64,000 nt of DNA from an uncultured Paracoccaceae bacterium (GTDB lineage Bacteria; Pseudomonadota; Alphaproteobacteria; Rhodobacterales; Rhodobacteraceae), in assembly GCA_943787985.1 (NCBI GenBank), contig CALSOO010000004.1, positions 1,116,001-1,180,000 of the forward strand. Reading direction: 5' to 3'. A model generated the notes under the pieces. That model worked only from the letters and a program-made list of their open reading frames with translations, was not told where the DNA came from and did not search any database. Each line of letters starts with the position of its first letter. The stretch's first letter is position 1. Below, piece by piece: positions 8,109-17,918 of the stretch. The position numbers and the translations under genes are program-made.

Positions 8109-9332
8109 TTGGACTATACAGCAAAGCTTGACGACGCGATTGGCCGCCTGCACGAAGAAGGGCGTTATCGTACGTTTATTGATATTGAACGGCGCAACGG
8201 GCAATTCCCCCATGCGGTCTGGAGCACGCCGGAGGGCACTCAAAAAGACATCACAGTGTGGTGCGGCAACGACTATCTGGGCATGGGGCAACACCCCGTT
8301 GTTCTGGAGGCGATGCATGAAGCGGTGGACGCCACCGGTGCGGGATCAGGCGGAACGCGCAATATTTCAGGCACAACCGTGTATCACAAACGCCTTGAGG
8401 CCGAGCTTGCGGATTTGCATCGCAAAGAGGCGGCATTGCTGTTCACCTCGGCCTATATCGCCAATGACGCGACGCTGAGCACATTGCCAAAACTGTTTCC
8501 CGGGCTGATCATCTATTCGGACGCGTTGAACCACGCGTCCATGATTGAAGGTGTGCGGCGCAATGGTGGCGCCAAGCGGATTTTCCGGCACAATGACGTC
8601 GCGCATCTGCGTGAGTTGCTGGAGGCGGACGACACGGACGCCCCCAAAGTCATTGCTTTCGAATCCATCTATTCCATGGACGGCGATTTCGGTCCGATCA
8701 AAGACATTTGCGATCTGGCGGACGAATTCGGGGCTTTGACCTATATCGATGAGGTTCACGCGGTGGGGATGTACGGACCACGCGGGGCAGGGGTTGCCGA
8801 ACGGGACAACCTGATGCACCGGCTCGACATCATCAACGGCACTTTGGCCAAAGCATATGGCGTGATGGGCGGCTACATCGCAGCCTCTGCCAAAATGTGT
8901 GACGCGATCCGCTCCTATGCGCCGGGCTTCATCTTTACCACGTCATTGCCACCGGCTGTGGCGGCTGGCGCTGCGGCTTCCGTGGCTTTTCTCAAGACGG
9001 CACCTGAATTGCGCGAACAGCATCAGACCCAGGCGAAAATCCTCAAATTGCGCCTGAAAGGCATGGGGTTGCCTATCATCGATCATGGCAGTCATATCGT
9101 GCCCGTGATGGTGGGAAACCCCGTTCACACCCAACTGCTGAGCGATATGTTGCTGCAAGATCACGGGATTTATGTGCAGCCCATCAACTTCCCGACCGTG
9201 CCACGCGGCACAGAACGTCTGCGCTTTACCCCGTCTCCGGTGCATGGTTCCAAAGAAATTGATGCGCTGGTGTGTGCAATGGACGATCTGTGGTCTCATT
9301 GTGCGCTAAATCGCGCTGAATTAACTGCGTGA
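8109..9332 (+). CDS. hemA: 5-aminolevulinate synthase
   Basis: 407 residues. The protein starts at TTG 8109 ([15 protein letters not shown]), which aligns with the N-terminus of Rhodobacter HemA; no ATG fits and GGAG lies ten bases upstream. It condenses glycine and succinyl-CoA into 5-aminolevulinate, the first haem precursor of the Shemin pathway, with pyridoxal phosphate. Visible landmarks are [26 protein letters not shown], the cofactor-facing [12 protein letters not shown] and the lysine-containing [14 protein letters not shown]. Length equals the alphaproteobacterial norm. A single-gene unit, divergent from the dipeptidase gene. The rare TTG start may keep expression low. Confidence 0.96.
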   Translation: MDYTAKLDDAIGRLHEEGRYRTFIDIERRNGQFPHAVWSTPEGTQKDITVWCGNDYLGMGQHPVVLEAMHEAVDATGAGSGGTRNISGTTVYHKRLEAELADLHRKEAALLFTSAYIANDATLSTLPKLFPGLIIYSDALNHASMIEGVRRNGGAKRIFRHNDVAHLRELLEADDTDAPKVIAFESIYSMDGDFGPIKDICDLADEFGALTYIDEVHAVGMYGPRGAGVAERDNLMHRLDIINGTLAKAYGVMGGYIAASAKMCDAIRSYAPGFIFTTSLPPAVAAGAAASVAFLKTAPELREQHQTQAKILKLRLKGMGLPIIDHGSHIVPVMVGNPVHTQLLSDMLLQDHGIYVQPINFPTVPRGTERLRFTPSPVHGSKEIDALVCAMDDLWSHCALNRAELTA

Positions 9333-9463
9333 TGCTACAGAACGTGTAATTCCCCTCACAATATGCTAACTAAATCTTAATAAAGGGCTGGAACTCGAAT
9401 CGGTTGGCCTCGCCAATCAGTTGGAGTACACGCAGCGAGATAGAGCAGACGGGACGTTAAGAC

Positions 9464-10684
9464 ATGATCGGGCGAAAGCAACCCAAGATCATAGAGGAAG
9501 AGGTTGAACCCAAAGGGTTCGACGATTTTGAACTGCGTCTTGGTGACATGATGCGCGGCGAACGTGCGACTATGGGCAAGAGCCTGTTGGACGTACAACG
9601 CGAATTGCGGATCAAAGCCAGCTACATCGCTGCCATAGAAAACTGCGACCCCGAAGCGTTTGACACGCCCGGTTTCATTGCCGGTTACGTGCGCTCTTAT
9701 GCGCGCTACCTGAATATGGATCCTGACCGCGCGTTTGACATCTTCTGCGCGGAAAGCGGTTTTGAAGTGGCCCACGGCATGTCCGCAGAGGCCTCCGTTG
9801 TTAAAAAACCGTCCCGCGAAGATCGCCTGTCCCGCAGCGGCGGTTCTGATATCTTTGCGCGCCCGTCCACGCCGTTTGTGCCGACAGGCGAAAGCATCTG
9901 GAGCCGCGTTGAGCCCGGTGCAATCGGATCATCCCTTGTTCTTGTCGCATTGATCGGCGCCATCGGCTTTGGCGGGTATTCCGTGTTGCAAGAAGTGCAG
10001 CGCGTGCAGGTTGCCCCGATTGAACAGACACCCGTCGTATTGGCGGATCTTGATCCGTTACAAAATACAGTTGCGGCCCCCTCTGAAGAGATGGACCCTG
10101 CCGCGCCGCGTTTGTCACAAAACCCGCGCGGTGATGCGCTTGACCGGTTGTACCGTCCGCAAGCCTTGGATGTGCCGGTTCTGGTTCCGCGTGATGCGGC
10201 GATTGCCAATATTGACCCCAGTTCGGTGGGCAGCTTTGCGGCCCCCGTTGCCGATACATCTTTGATTGCCGGCGTGAACGCCCCTACAGCAGCGGACGCG
10301 TTGAACGTGCCGCAAGTTGTTGAAGGACCTGCACCTGCGTTGCAAATGGTTGCCGTGCGCCCGTCATGGGTGCGTGTGCGCTCGGCTGACGGCACTGTGG
10401 TGTTCGAAAAAGTTATGCAGGCGGGTGACACATGGAATGTGCCTGCAACCGAAGAGCCACCCACATTGCGCACTGGTGAAAGTGGCGCGATCTACTTTGC
10501 CATGGACAATCAATTCTTTGGTCCGGCGGGTCCGAACGGGTCTGTGACCAGCAACCTGCCTTTGGATGTGGCCTCATTGAAGCAAAGCTATCAGCCTGCC
10601 ACGTTGGCCACCGACGTCGGGTTGACTCGGTATGCCGAAGCCAAAGCGCTTGAGGCTGTTCAAGGCGTCGCACCCGAAGAATAA
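9464..10684 (+). CDS. RodZ-like membrane protein with HTH and DUF4115 domains
   Basis: 406 residues. Residues about 22-100 form an HTH_25 domain (FELRLGDMMRGERATMGKSL, then YIAAIENCD and GFIAGYVRSYARYLNMDP). A transmembrane helix follows near 153-175 (GSSLVLVALIGAIGFGGYSVL), then a proline/alanine-rich periplasmic linker and a C-terminal beta domain (WVRVRSADGTVVFEKVMQAG) of the DUF4115 type. RodZ links the MreB cytoskeleton to the cell-wall elongation complex. ispG follows 76 bp downstream, the neighbourhood seen in many alphaproteobacteria. Function is inferred from domain order. Confidence 0.85.
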   Translation: MIGRKQPKIIEEEVEPKGFDDFELRLGDMMRGERATMGKSLLDVQRELRIKASYIAAIENCDPEAFDTPGFIAGYVRSYARYLNMDPDRAFDIFCAESGFEVAHGMSAEASVVKKPSREDRLSRSGGSDIFARPSTPFVPTGESIWSRVEPGAIGSSLVLVALIGAIGFGGYSVLQEVQRVQVAPIEQTPVVLADLDPLQNTVAAPSEEMDPAAPRLSQNPRGDALDRLYRPQALDVPVLVPRDAAIANIDPSSVGSFAAPVADTSLIAGVNAPTAADALNVPQVVEGPAPALQMVAVRPSWVRVRSADGTVVFEKVMQAGDTWNVPATEEPPTLRTGESGAIYFAMDNQFFGPAGPNGSVTSNLPLDVASLKQSYQPATLATDVGLTRYAEAKALEAVQGVAPEE

Positions 10685-10760
10685 CTTCGCGCGACTGCTT
10701 GTTCCTTCCTGAAAGTCTGTCTATTTTATCTTACAGATCGTCGGTCATTGGGAGGCTTTT

Positions 10761-11888
10761 ATGTCGCTGAACCACATTCGTCCTTGGCGCAACATTTACC
10801 GCCGTAAAAGCCGTCAGATTATGGTGGGCAACGTTCCTGTTGGAGGCGATGCACCGATTACGGTTCAGACCATGACCAACACGTTGACCACTGATATCAA
10901 AGGCACTTTGGCCCAGATTCATGCAGCCTATGAGGCCGGCGCGGATATTGTGCGGGTGTCGGTGCCGGATGAGGCATCCTCCAAAGCGATGAAAGAAATC
11001 GTCAAGGAATCCCCCGTGCCTTTGGTGGCAGACATCCATTTCCACTACAAACGCGGCATTGAAGCGGCGGAGGCGGGGTCTGCCTGTTTGCGCATCAATC
11101 CGGGCAACATCGGCGACGAAAAGCGCGTCAGGGAAGTGATCAAAGCGGCGCGCGATCACAACTGCTCGATCCGTATCGGGGTGAATGCGGGCTCTTTGGA
11201 AAAACATCTGTTGGACAAATACGGCGAACCCTGTCCCGACGCGATGGTCGAGAGCGGTTTGGACCATATCAAAATTCTGCAAGACAATGATTTTCATGAA
11301 TTCAAGATCAGCTGCAAAGCATCGGATGTGTTCATGGCTGCGGCGGCCTATCAGCAACTCGCGGAGGCGACAGATGCCCCTATTCACCTCGGGATCACCG
11401 AAGCGGGCGGATTGACGTCTGGCACAATCAAATCTGCCATCGGCTTGGGCCAATTGCTGTGGATGGGCATCGGGGACACGATCCGCGTCAGCTTGTCTGC
11501 TGATCCGGTCGAAGAGGTGAAGGTCGGCTATGAAATCCTGAAGTCCTTGGGGCTGCGTCACCGCGGCGTCAATATCATCAGTTGCCCGTCTTGTGCGCGC
11601 CAGGGATTTGATGTGATCAAAACTGTTGAAACCCTCGAAGACCGTCTTGCCCATATCAAAACGCCGATGTCTTTGTCGATCATCGGCTGCGTTGTGAATG
11701 GCCCGGGCGAGGCGCTGATGACGGATGTCGGGTTTACGGGCGGGGGCAACGGTGCCGGCATGGTGTATCTTGCGGGCAAGCAAAGTCACAAGCTGGACAA
11801 CACGGCGATGATTGAACACATTGTGGAGCAGGTCGAAGCAAAAGCGGCAGAGATTGCGAAACAGGAGTTGGATACAGCTGCTGAGTAA
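10761..11888 (+). CDS. ispG: (E)-4-hydroxy-3-methylbut-2-enyl-diphosphate synthase
   Basis: 375 residues from ATG 10761 with a strong GGGAGG ribosome-binding site. IspG reduces MEcPP to HMBPP in the non-mevalonate isoprenoid pathway, using a [4Fe-4S] cluster. The N-terminal TIM barrel opens with [18 protein letters not shown]. The C-terminal cluster-binding region shows [12 protein letters not shown] (two Cys) and [12 protein letters not shown] (third Cys plus the NGPGE loop that supplies the Glu ligand). Cytoplasmic. Length and motifs are typical. Confidence 0.97.
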   Translation: MSLNHIRPWRNIYRRKSRQIMVGNVPVGGDAPITVQTMTNTLTTDIKGTLAQIHAAYEAGADIVRVSVPDEASSKAMKEIVKESPVPLVADIHFHYKRGIEAAEAGSACLRINPGNIGDEKRVREVIKAARDHNCSIRIGVNAGSLEKHLLDKYGEPCPDAMVESGLDHIKILQDNDFHEFKISCKASDVFMAAAAYQQLAEATDAPIHLGITEAGGLTSGTIKSAIGLGQLLWMGIGDTIRVSLSADPVEEVKVGYEILKSLGLRHRGVNIISCPSCARQGFDVIKTVETLEDRLAHIKTPMSLSIIGCVVNGPGEALMTDVGFTGGGNGAGMVYLAGKQSHKLDNTAMIEHIVEQVEAKAAEIAKQELDTAAE

Positions 11889-11901
11889 ATGGTGATTTAA
11901 T

Positions 11902-13242
11902 ATGTCTTCGAGCGGGTTAAGCGCGAAAATCGGTACTGTTTGGCGCAGTCGTCATACCGCCAGATTTGATTTGCGCGCCGCCAAAGCGACGGACACCTTA
12001 CGCGGTGTAGAAGTGCGCCTGCGGATTGCGGTTGTTCTGATCGGGCTGTTGCTCACACATTCTTTGGAGAGTGTGCAGGCCCCTTTGCTGACCATCGCGA
12101 TCGTCTATTTTGTGGCTCTTTTGGGCTATATTCACTTTATTCAATCCAGCGCCGATGACGTCGGATGGGTGCGCTTGACACTCGTAACGCTCGCGCGGTT
12201 CTCAACTTATATGCTGTTTTTGTCGGGCGCGATTGTGATGTGGGCCTCCGATCTTTACGAGATCCATGTGCTGGCACTGGTGATGGTTTTCGGCGCCATG
12301 CTCAAAAGTGTATCCACCACAACATACGACGCGCTTGTTAAAGTGACTGATATTGCCGCGATTTCTGTCTGCGTTGCGATCTTTATCTGGATCGAGTTTC
12401 ACCGCAGTTTCGATATGTTGAGCTTCTGGATCGTTTCGTTTGGATTGCTTGCGCTTGCGATATATTTTTTTCAAATGCTGGCGCTGGCCGGACGGGTGCA
12501 TGCCAAACTTTCCAAGATGCAAAGTGGACAGCAAGACATAGATCGTCAACGCACGATGGGGCAACTTGTTGGCGGGGTTGCACATGATTTCAATAACTTA
12601 CTGACTGTTGTTATTGGAAATCTCCAACTGCACCACGAAATTCAAGACGACAAAGAACAAGCAGAACTCCTGCAAGAGGCAGAAAATGCGGCACGGCGTG
12701 GTGCCGATCTAACGGGACAGCTTTTGGCGTTCTCCCGCAAGTCGCGATTGCGCCCCGAAGCGACAAGTGTTGAACCATTGGTGGAAGATTTCAAACCGTT
12801 GGTTGGCCGCCTGCTTGGAGAGCAACACAGTTTGCATTTCCTTATTCACAATGTCACGCCGGTGATCGAAGTGGATGTGCCAAAGTTGCAAACGGTTTTG
12901 ATAAATCTGATTTTGAACGCCCGGGATGCGATGCCCGACGGAGGGCCGATCACGTTCACTGCCACCTCAAGCAGGTCGCTGCAAAAGCCAACGTTAAGCT
13001 TGAAGATCGCCGACAGAGGTACTGGAATCCCTGCAGAAAATATGGAGCAGGTGTTCGAGCCGTATTTCACGACCAAGCCGGTTGGCAAAGGGTCGGGTTT
13101 GGGATTGTCGATGGCCAAAGGTTTTGTCGAGCAGTCGGGCGGGCGCCTCGAACTGACCTCCAAATTGGGGGCTGGCACGCAAGTGACCTTGCATTTCCCG
13201 GCCTATGTTCCAGAGGCCACCACTGCGAGTGTCGCCACCTAG
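11902..13242 (+). CDS. Membrane sensor histidine kinase
   Basis: 446 residues. About six hydrophobic segments occupy residues 38-195, with no large periplasmic domain, suggesting a sensor that works in the membrane plane. The dimerisation/phosphoacceptor motif is GGVAHDFNNLLTVV with His228. The HATPase domain shows the N box LINLILNARDAM, then DRGTGIP and GKGSGLGLSMAKGF. It starts 13 bp after ispG and may be co-transcribed with it. There is no response-regulator gene nearby, so the partner is unknown. Its stop is two bases from the stop of the convergent dsbA-like gene. Confidence 0.88.
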   Translation: MSSSGLSAKIGTVWRSRHTARFDLRAAKATDTLRGVEVRLRIAVVLIGLLLTHSLESVQAPLLTIAIVYFVALLGYIHFIQSSADDVGWVRLTLVTLARFSTYMLFLSGAIVMWASDLYEIHVLALVMVFGAMLKSVSTTTYDALVKVTDIAAISVCVAIFIWIEFHRSFDMLSFWIVSFGLLALAIYFFQMLALAGRVHAKLSKMQSGQQDIDRQRTMGQLVGGVAHDFNNLLTVVIGNLQLHHEIQDDKEQAELLQEAENAARRGADLTGQLLAFSRKSRLRPEATSVEPLVEDFKPLVGRLLGEQHSLHFLIHNVTPVIEVDVPKLQTVLINLILNARDAMPDGGPITFTATSSRSLQKPTLSLKIADRGTGIPAENMEQVFEPYFTTKPVGKGSGLGLSMAKGFVEQSGGRLELTSKLGAGTQVTLHFPAYVPEATTASVAT

Positions 13243-13243
13243 A

Positions 13244-13993
13244 TCAGCTGCGCTTTTCGTCGATGATGGCCATCATCTGATCGTAGGGCAGATAGCCGCG
13301 CAGCAACTCGTCCTGAAGAACGAATGTTGGCGTGCCCGTGATTTGCAGGCGCTGCGCCAAAGCGCGGGTTTGTGCGATTTCCTGTGTGACTTCGTCGCTG
13401 TTCATTCGCTCTTCGACGGCGTCAACATCCAGTCCCAATGTGCTGCCCAAACGGCGCAACATCACGATATTCACATCCCCGTTCACGGTCATAAGTGCGT
13501 CGTTCAACGCTTTGTAGCTGTCCGACCCAGCGACTTGTTTTGCAGCGATGGCAAAGCGTGACGCGAGCACGGATTGTTCGCCGAGGATTGGGAATTCTTT
13601 GACAATCAGGCGGATGTTTCCGTCTGTTTCCAACAGCTTGGCCACTTCGTTGTGCGCGCGTTTACAATAGCTACATCGATAATCCAGAAATTCTACCAGT
13701 ATGATGTCACCATCCGGATTGCCGCCAACAAAGGAGAACCCGTCGTCAAAAATAGCATCTGCATTGTTCGCGACAAGGTCAAGATCAGCTTGTTCTTGTT
13801 GCTGTCGCTGCCGTTCTTCCAGACGGTTCACAGCCTCCATGATGACTTCGGGATTTTCCATCAGATAGGATCTGACTTCGCCGCGAAATATCTCGCGTTC
13901 CTCGTTGGTCATCTTGGACAGGTCCAGCGCAAAGGCAGGCAAGGCGAGCAAGCCGAAGGCGGCTGCGGTCAAAAGGCTGGTGGTACGTGACAT
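13244..13993 (-). CDS. DsbA family thiol:disulfide protein (Com1-like)
   Basis: 249 residues from ATG 13993, chosen over an in-frame ATG five codons earlier because GGAGAAG lies just upstream of it. A signal peptide (MSRTTSLLTAAAFGLLALPAFA) directs export. A charged helical N-terminal part rich in Glu/Gln (residues about 60-75) precedes the thioredoxin fold. The active site is EFLDYRCSYCKRAH, a CxxC pair with dipeptide SY, and the cis-proline loop is ITGTPTFVL. It is expected to oxidise or isomerise disulfides in periplasmic proteins. It follows the M48 protease gene after 11 bp and is probably in its operon. Confidence 0.88.
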   Translation of the reverse strand: MSRTTSLLTAAAFGLLALPAFALDLSKMTNEEREIFRGEVRSYLMENPEVIMEAVNRLEERQRQQQEQADLDLVANNADAIFDDGFSFVGGNPDGDIILVEFLDYRCSYCKRAHNEVAKLLETDGNIRLIVKEFPILGEQSVLASRFAIAAKQVAGSDSYKALNDALMTVNGDVNIVMLRRLGSTLGLDVDAVEERMNSDEVTQEIAQTRALAQRLQITGTPTFVLQDELLRGYLPYDQMMAIIDEKRS

Positions 13994-14004
13994 TGTCTTC
14001 TCCG

Positions 14005-15348
14005 TCATTTTCGTTTTTTTGCGGCGCGTTCAGATGCAATCAACACATCCTGCGCCCTTTGCCAAGGCCCGGATCCGCGCGGTAACAGCCCCGTTGCACG
14101 TTTGGCGTGAATGCCTGCGTCTTTGAGTCGGCCGCGCAGTGCGTAGCGTTCAGCAGTCACAAGGGCCGCCATTCCGGGTTGTTTGGATTGGGCATAGGCC
14201 ACGGACAAGTCCCGCAACATGCTGCCATCCCGAAAGTCGATTGCACGCGCTTTTTCAAGTGTTTGCCGTGCGGCTTTAATGTTCTTTTGAGCAAGAAGGG
14301 CGCGACCGTACCCTGACAGGATCAAGGCATCGCGCGGTGCGCGTTTGACGGCCTGTCCATAGGCGTTCTGGGCCGCGCTGAACTGGCGGCTTTCAAACAG
14401 GATTTGCCCTTTGAGGTCGTACAGGTACGGGTCTGAAGGGCGCAGCGCGATGGCCCCGTTGATTGCTTTGAGCGCTTTTGTGCGATTGGAATTGCGGTGA
14501 TGTGCAATCGCTTGTCGCATCAATTTGACGTCTTGGTACCCGCTTTCTCCCGCCCTGCGCAGTGTCCATTTCGGAGCGCGTTTGAAGGCGGTGAGTTTCC
14601 CTTTGACCCTTGCAAACCAGTAGTCGGCCGCGCCCGGTTTTGTCACGGTGCGGTTGACGGCAACGTAGGATTCGAGCGCACGCACTCGGTCGCGCGACAA
14701 GGGGTGGCTGCGTGTGTAGGGGTCTTGGCGCGAGGCGCTCAGCGATTCTTGGCCTTGGAACAATTTCATTGTGTCGAGCAGCCCTTGGGTGTCGACACCG
14801 GCCCGTCGCATCACCCGCACGCCTGTTTGGTCGGCAGAGGCTTCTTCGGCCCGCGTGTGGCTGAGAAAGGCGCGCTGTGCCGAGCTTTGGGTGCCCAGTG
14901 CAATGCCTGCTGCCGCTTCACCGCCTCCTGCGGCGGCTGCGATGGCGGCCAGTGCCAGTCCCAACCCCGCAGCGGTGCGCGCGGCCCCAAGGTTGGTGGC
15001 CCGCCGCGTCAGGTGCCCGTTGGTGATATGTGCTGCCTCATGGGCGATGACCCCTTGCAGCATATCGGCACGCGCCATTTTGCTCAGCAGCCCCGCGTGG
15101 ATAAAGATCGCATCGTTGCTGATCACAAATGCGTTGAGCGAACTGTCGTCCACCACCAGAATTTTCACGCGACTGGGGCTTAGTCCTGCGGCTCTGAGGA
15201 TGGGCGCTGCGATTTGTTTCAGCCCGTATTCCATATCCGCATCGCGCAAAAGCGAGGTGGCTTTTGCAGGCAGCGCACAAAGTGTCAGGCAAAGTGCAAA
15301 GATCAGCACATGTATTGACGTTACGCGAAAGGCAGGTTGAAAGGTCAT
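14005..15348 (-). CDS. M48 family metalloprotease with TPR repeats (BepA-like)
   Basis: 447 residues from ATG 15348. An N-terminal signal segment (VLIFALCLTLCALPAKA) is followed by the zinc-protease motif VIAHEAAHITNGHL, with the third ligand expected in RAEEASADQTGVRVM. From about residue 300 the protein has helical tetratricopeptide repeats (RKALKAINGAIALRPSDPYL type). The architecture matches periplasmic BepA/YfgC, which degrades stalled outer-membrane proteins and assists LptD assembly. Followed after 11 bp by the DsbA-like gene, a sensible pairing for envelope protein folding. Its start overlaps an ATG on the other strand, but that ATG is not the one used by the aminotransferase. Confidence 0.88.
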   Translation of the reverse strand: MTFQPAFRVTSIHVLIFALCLTLCALPAKATSLLRDADMEYGLKQIAAPILRAAGLSPSRVKILVVDDSSLNAFVISNDAIFIHAGLLSKMARADMLQGVIAHEAAHITNGHLTRRATNLGAARTAAGLGLALAAIAAAAGGGEAAAGIALGTQSSAQRAFLSHTRAEEASADQTGVRVMRRAGVDTQGLLDTMKLFQGQESLSASRQDPYTRSHPLSRDRVRALESYVAVNRTVTKPGAADYWFARVKGKLTAFKRAPKWTLRRAGESGYQDVKLMRQAIAHHRNSNRTKALKAINGAIALRPSDPYLYDLKGQILFESRQFSAAQNAYGQAVKRAPRDALILSGYGRALLAQKNIKAARQTLEKARAIDFRDGSMLRDLSVAYAQSKQPGMAALVTAERYALRGRLKDAGIHAKRATGLLPRGSGPWQRAQDVLIASERAAKKRK

Positions 15349-15370
15349 GTCCACAGTAGGGAGGAATATC

Positions 15371-16522
15371 ATGCGAGTTTCAAGCAGGTCTGAGGTTGAT
15401 CCCTTTATTGTGATGGATGTGATGGAGGCTGCCCGGCAGGCCGAGGCCTCTGGACGCCATATTGTGCACATGGAAGTGGGCCAACCGGGAACCGGCGCGC
15501 CACAAGCGGCAATCCGCGCATTGAACGGTGCAATGGCGGCGGGACCTTTGGGCTATACGGTGGCTTTGGGCTTGCCCGAGTTGCGCACCCGCATCGCACA
15601 GATGTACGGCGATTGGTATAATGTTGATCTGAATCCCGAGCGCGTTGTCATTACGCCGGGCTCGTCTGGCGGGTTCATACTGGCGTTTACCGCCTTGTTT
15701 GACAGCGGCGCCCGCGTGGGGATCGGCGCCCCCGGGTATCCGAGTTATCGCCAGATTTTACACGCGTTGGGGTTGATGCCAGTTGATTTGCAAACCAGTG
15801 CGCCAAACCGGATGCAGCCTGTGCCCGCTGACTTTGCAAATTCGGATTTGCAGGGTTTGCTGTTTGCAAGTCCGGCCAACCCGACCGGTACGATGCTGGA
15901 TCGCCCGACGATGGGCGCATTGATTGACGGGGCGCATGCTGCAGGAGCGTCTGTGATCTCGGACGAGATTTATCACGGCATAGAATATGAGGCCAAAGCG
16001 GTCACTGCGCTGGAACTGACGGACGAGTGCTACGTGATCAACTCGTTTTCCAAGTATTTTTCGATGACAGGATGGCGCGTAGGCTGGATGGTTGTCCCCG
16101 AAGACCATGTGCGGGTTGTTGAGCGGATTGCGCAGAATATGTTCATCTGCGCGCCGCACGCCAGTCAGGTGGCCGCCCTTGCCGCGATGGACGCAGGCGA
16201 TGAGCTGGAGGCCAATATGGCCGTCTACCGCACCAATCGTGCGTTGATGTTGGAGGGCTTGCCGAAGGCGGGGTTTACATCATTTGCCCCACCGGACGGC
16301 GCGTTTTACGTTTACGCAGATGTGTCGGCCATCACCCATGACAGTCGCGCGTTGTGCGCGCAGATTTTGCAAGAGGCTGGCGTGGCTGTCACGCCGGGGC
16401 TGGATTTCGATCCGGTGCGGGGACATCAAACCGTGCGCTTCTCTTATGCGCGCAGCACTGAGGACATCGTCGAAGGGCTTGCCCGTTTGCAAGGATTTAT
16501 GGTGCAGAAGGGCTTCGCTTGA
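15371..16522 (+). CDS. PLP-dependent aminotransferase, class I/II
   Basis: 383 residues from ATG 15371, picked because GGGAGGA sits six bases upstream; an ATG at 15347 would overlap the divergent protease start. The fold-type I motifs are present: MEVGQPGTGAP, the tyrosine of YPSYRQIL, FASPANPTGTM, VISDEIYHGIEY and the Schiff-base lysine in NSFSKYFSMTGWRVGW. The C-terminal VRFSYARS holds the arginine that binds the substrate carboxylate. It transfers amino groups between an amino acid and an oxo acid; the exact substrate (aspartate-, alanine- or aromatic-type) is not resolved. Confidence 0.9.
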   Translation: MRVSSRSEVDPFIVMDVMEAARQAEASGRHIVHMEVGQPGTGAPQAAIRALNGAMAAGPLGYTVALGLPELRTRIAQMYGDWYNVDLNPERVVITPGSSGGFILAFTALFDSGARVGIGAPGYPSYRQILHALGLMPVDLQTSAPNRMQPVPADFANSDLQGLLFASPANPTGTMLDRPTMGALIDGAHAAGASVISDEIYHGIEYEAKAVTALELTDECYVINSFSKYFSMTGWRVGWMVVPEDHVRVVERIAQNMFICAPHASQVAALAAMDAGDELEANMAVYRTNRALMLEGLPKAGFTSFAPPDGAFYVYADVSAITHDSRALCAQILQEAGVAVTPGLDFDPVRGHQTVRFSYARSTEDIVEGLARLQGFMVQKGFA

Positions 16523-16576
16523 GGCGGGCTTTAGGGTAGACACGTCCAGACAGCCCATCAGAGGCAGAGCGGTGAT

Positions 16577-17797
16577 ATGCGACATTTGGTGATAGCAGCG
16601 GCAATGTTGTGCGGGGTCATGGCCACGGCGCAAGCGCAGGATTTGACAGCATTGGCGCGTGTTGACGGGCAGGCCAGTGCGATCAAGGACGGGTGGTTCG
16701 GGAAAACCACATTGACTTTGCACCTGAGCCAAGGGGTTCCGTTCCGCGTGTTTCACATGGATGATCCTGCGCGTTTGGTGGTCGATTTTCGAGAGGCAGA
16801 TTGGACGGGGGTCGCCCCTGACGATTTACTGACGCACCCCGGACAGATTACCGCTGTGCGCTTTGGCCCGTTTCGCCCCGGTTGGTCGCGGTTGGTGATG
16901 GATCTGGGCGAACCTATGCTGCCTGAAACCATCGGGATGCCAGTGGATCCCAACACAGGGCGTGCAACGTTGCAAATTGATCTGCGCCGCGCCGCGGCCG
17001 TGGAATTCACAAGCACCGCAGGGGCGCCTGTCGGCAGGCATTGGGCAGTTGACCTTGCACAGCCCCAGGTTGCGCCAAAATCGGACGACCGGTTTGTCAT
17101 TGTGATTGATCCGGGCCATGGCGGCGTTGATCCGGGGGCTGTGCGCGATGGTATTCGCGAAAAAGATATCATGCTGACGATGGCGCGCGGTTTGGCGGAA
17201 ACTTTGGCGCGCACGGGGGAAGCGGACGTCTACCTCACGCGGGATACGGATGTTTTTGTGTCATTGCCTGCGCGTGTCGGCATGGCGCACCGTGCTCAGG
17301 CGGACCTGTTTATATCACTTCATGCGGATGCCTTGGGGCAGGGTCAGGGGCAGGCACATGGCGCGACGGTCTATACCTTGTCCGATGATGCCTCTGACGC
17401 GGCCTCCGAACAACTGGCGGCGCAACACAACCGCTCTGACATTATTGCGGGTGTGGATCTAAGCCGCGCGGATGATGAAATTGCGAATGTTTTGATAGAC
17501 TTGGCCCGTCTGGAAACCAACCCGCGCAATGACGCGCTGGCCGAAGCGTTGCTGGATGCCATCGAGGCGGCAGGCAAACCGTTGGCCAAAACAAGGCGTC
17601 GCGAGGCCGGATTTTCGGTGTTGAAGTCTGCGGATATTCCTTCGGTTTTGCTCGAGGTCGGATTTTTGAGCAGTCCACGGGATTTGGCCAATCTGCGTGA
17701 TCCGATCTGGCGCGACAATATGGTCAAAGCCCTCGCGGGGGCCATTTTGCAATGGCGCGCAGATGATCTGGCGCAGAAACCTTTGGTGCGTCAGTGA
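16577..17797 (+). CDS. N-acetylmuramoyl-L-alanine amidase with AMIN domain
   Basis: 406 residues. A signal peptide (HLVIAAAMLCGVMATAQA) is followed by an AMIN domain (about residues 35-135) that targets septal peptidoglycan, then an Amidase_3 catalytic domain from about 170. Zinc-binding residues appear in IVIDPGHGGVDPGA (His), REKDIMLTMARG (Glu), ADLFISLHADA (His) and the catalytic Glu in VLLEVGFLSSP. It cleaves the bond between MurNAc and the stem peptide in the periplasm during daughter-cell separation. The PBP1A gene follows 121 bp downstream, so wall synthesis and hydrolysis genes are adjacent. Confidence 0.93.
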   Translation: MRHLVIAAAMLCGVMATAQAQDLTALARVDGQASAIKDGWFGKTTLTLHLSQGVPFRVFHMDDPARLVVDFREADWTGVAPDDLLTHPGQITAVRFGPFRPGWSRLVMDLGEPMLPETIGMPVDPNTGRATLQIDLRRAAAVEFTSTAGAPVGRHWAVDLAQPQVAPKSDDRFVIVIDPGHGGVDPGAVRDGIREKDIMLTMARGLAETLARTGEADVYLTRDTDVFVSLPARVGMAHRAQADLFISLHADALGQGQGQAHGATVYTLSDDASDAASEQLAAQHNRSDIIAGVDLSRADDEIANVLIDLARLETNPRNDALAEALLDAIEAAGKPLAKTRRREAGFSVLKSADIPSVLLEVGFLSSPRDLANLRDPIWRDNMVKALAGAILQWRADDLAQKPLVRQ

Positions 17798-17918
17798 TGT
17801 GATGCGCCACACATTCGGCAGGTTTACGCCCGTCGAAAACGCCACTGTGTTTTGACGAGTGTTCACCATTCGTTTATAGCTGAAACCCAGAGCAGAACCT
17901 CAGAGAGGTACGGGCGCA

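Noticed and set aside
15347-15370. Upstream ATG for the aminotransferase
   Set aside because: It overlaps the divergent protease start and has no ribosome-binding site; the ATG at 15371 has GGGAGGA at good spacing.
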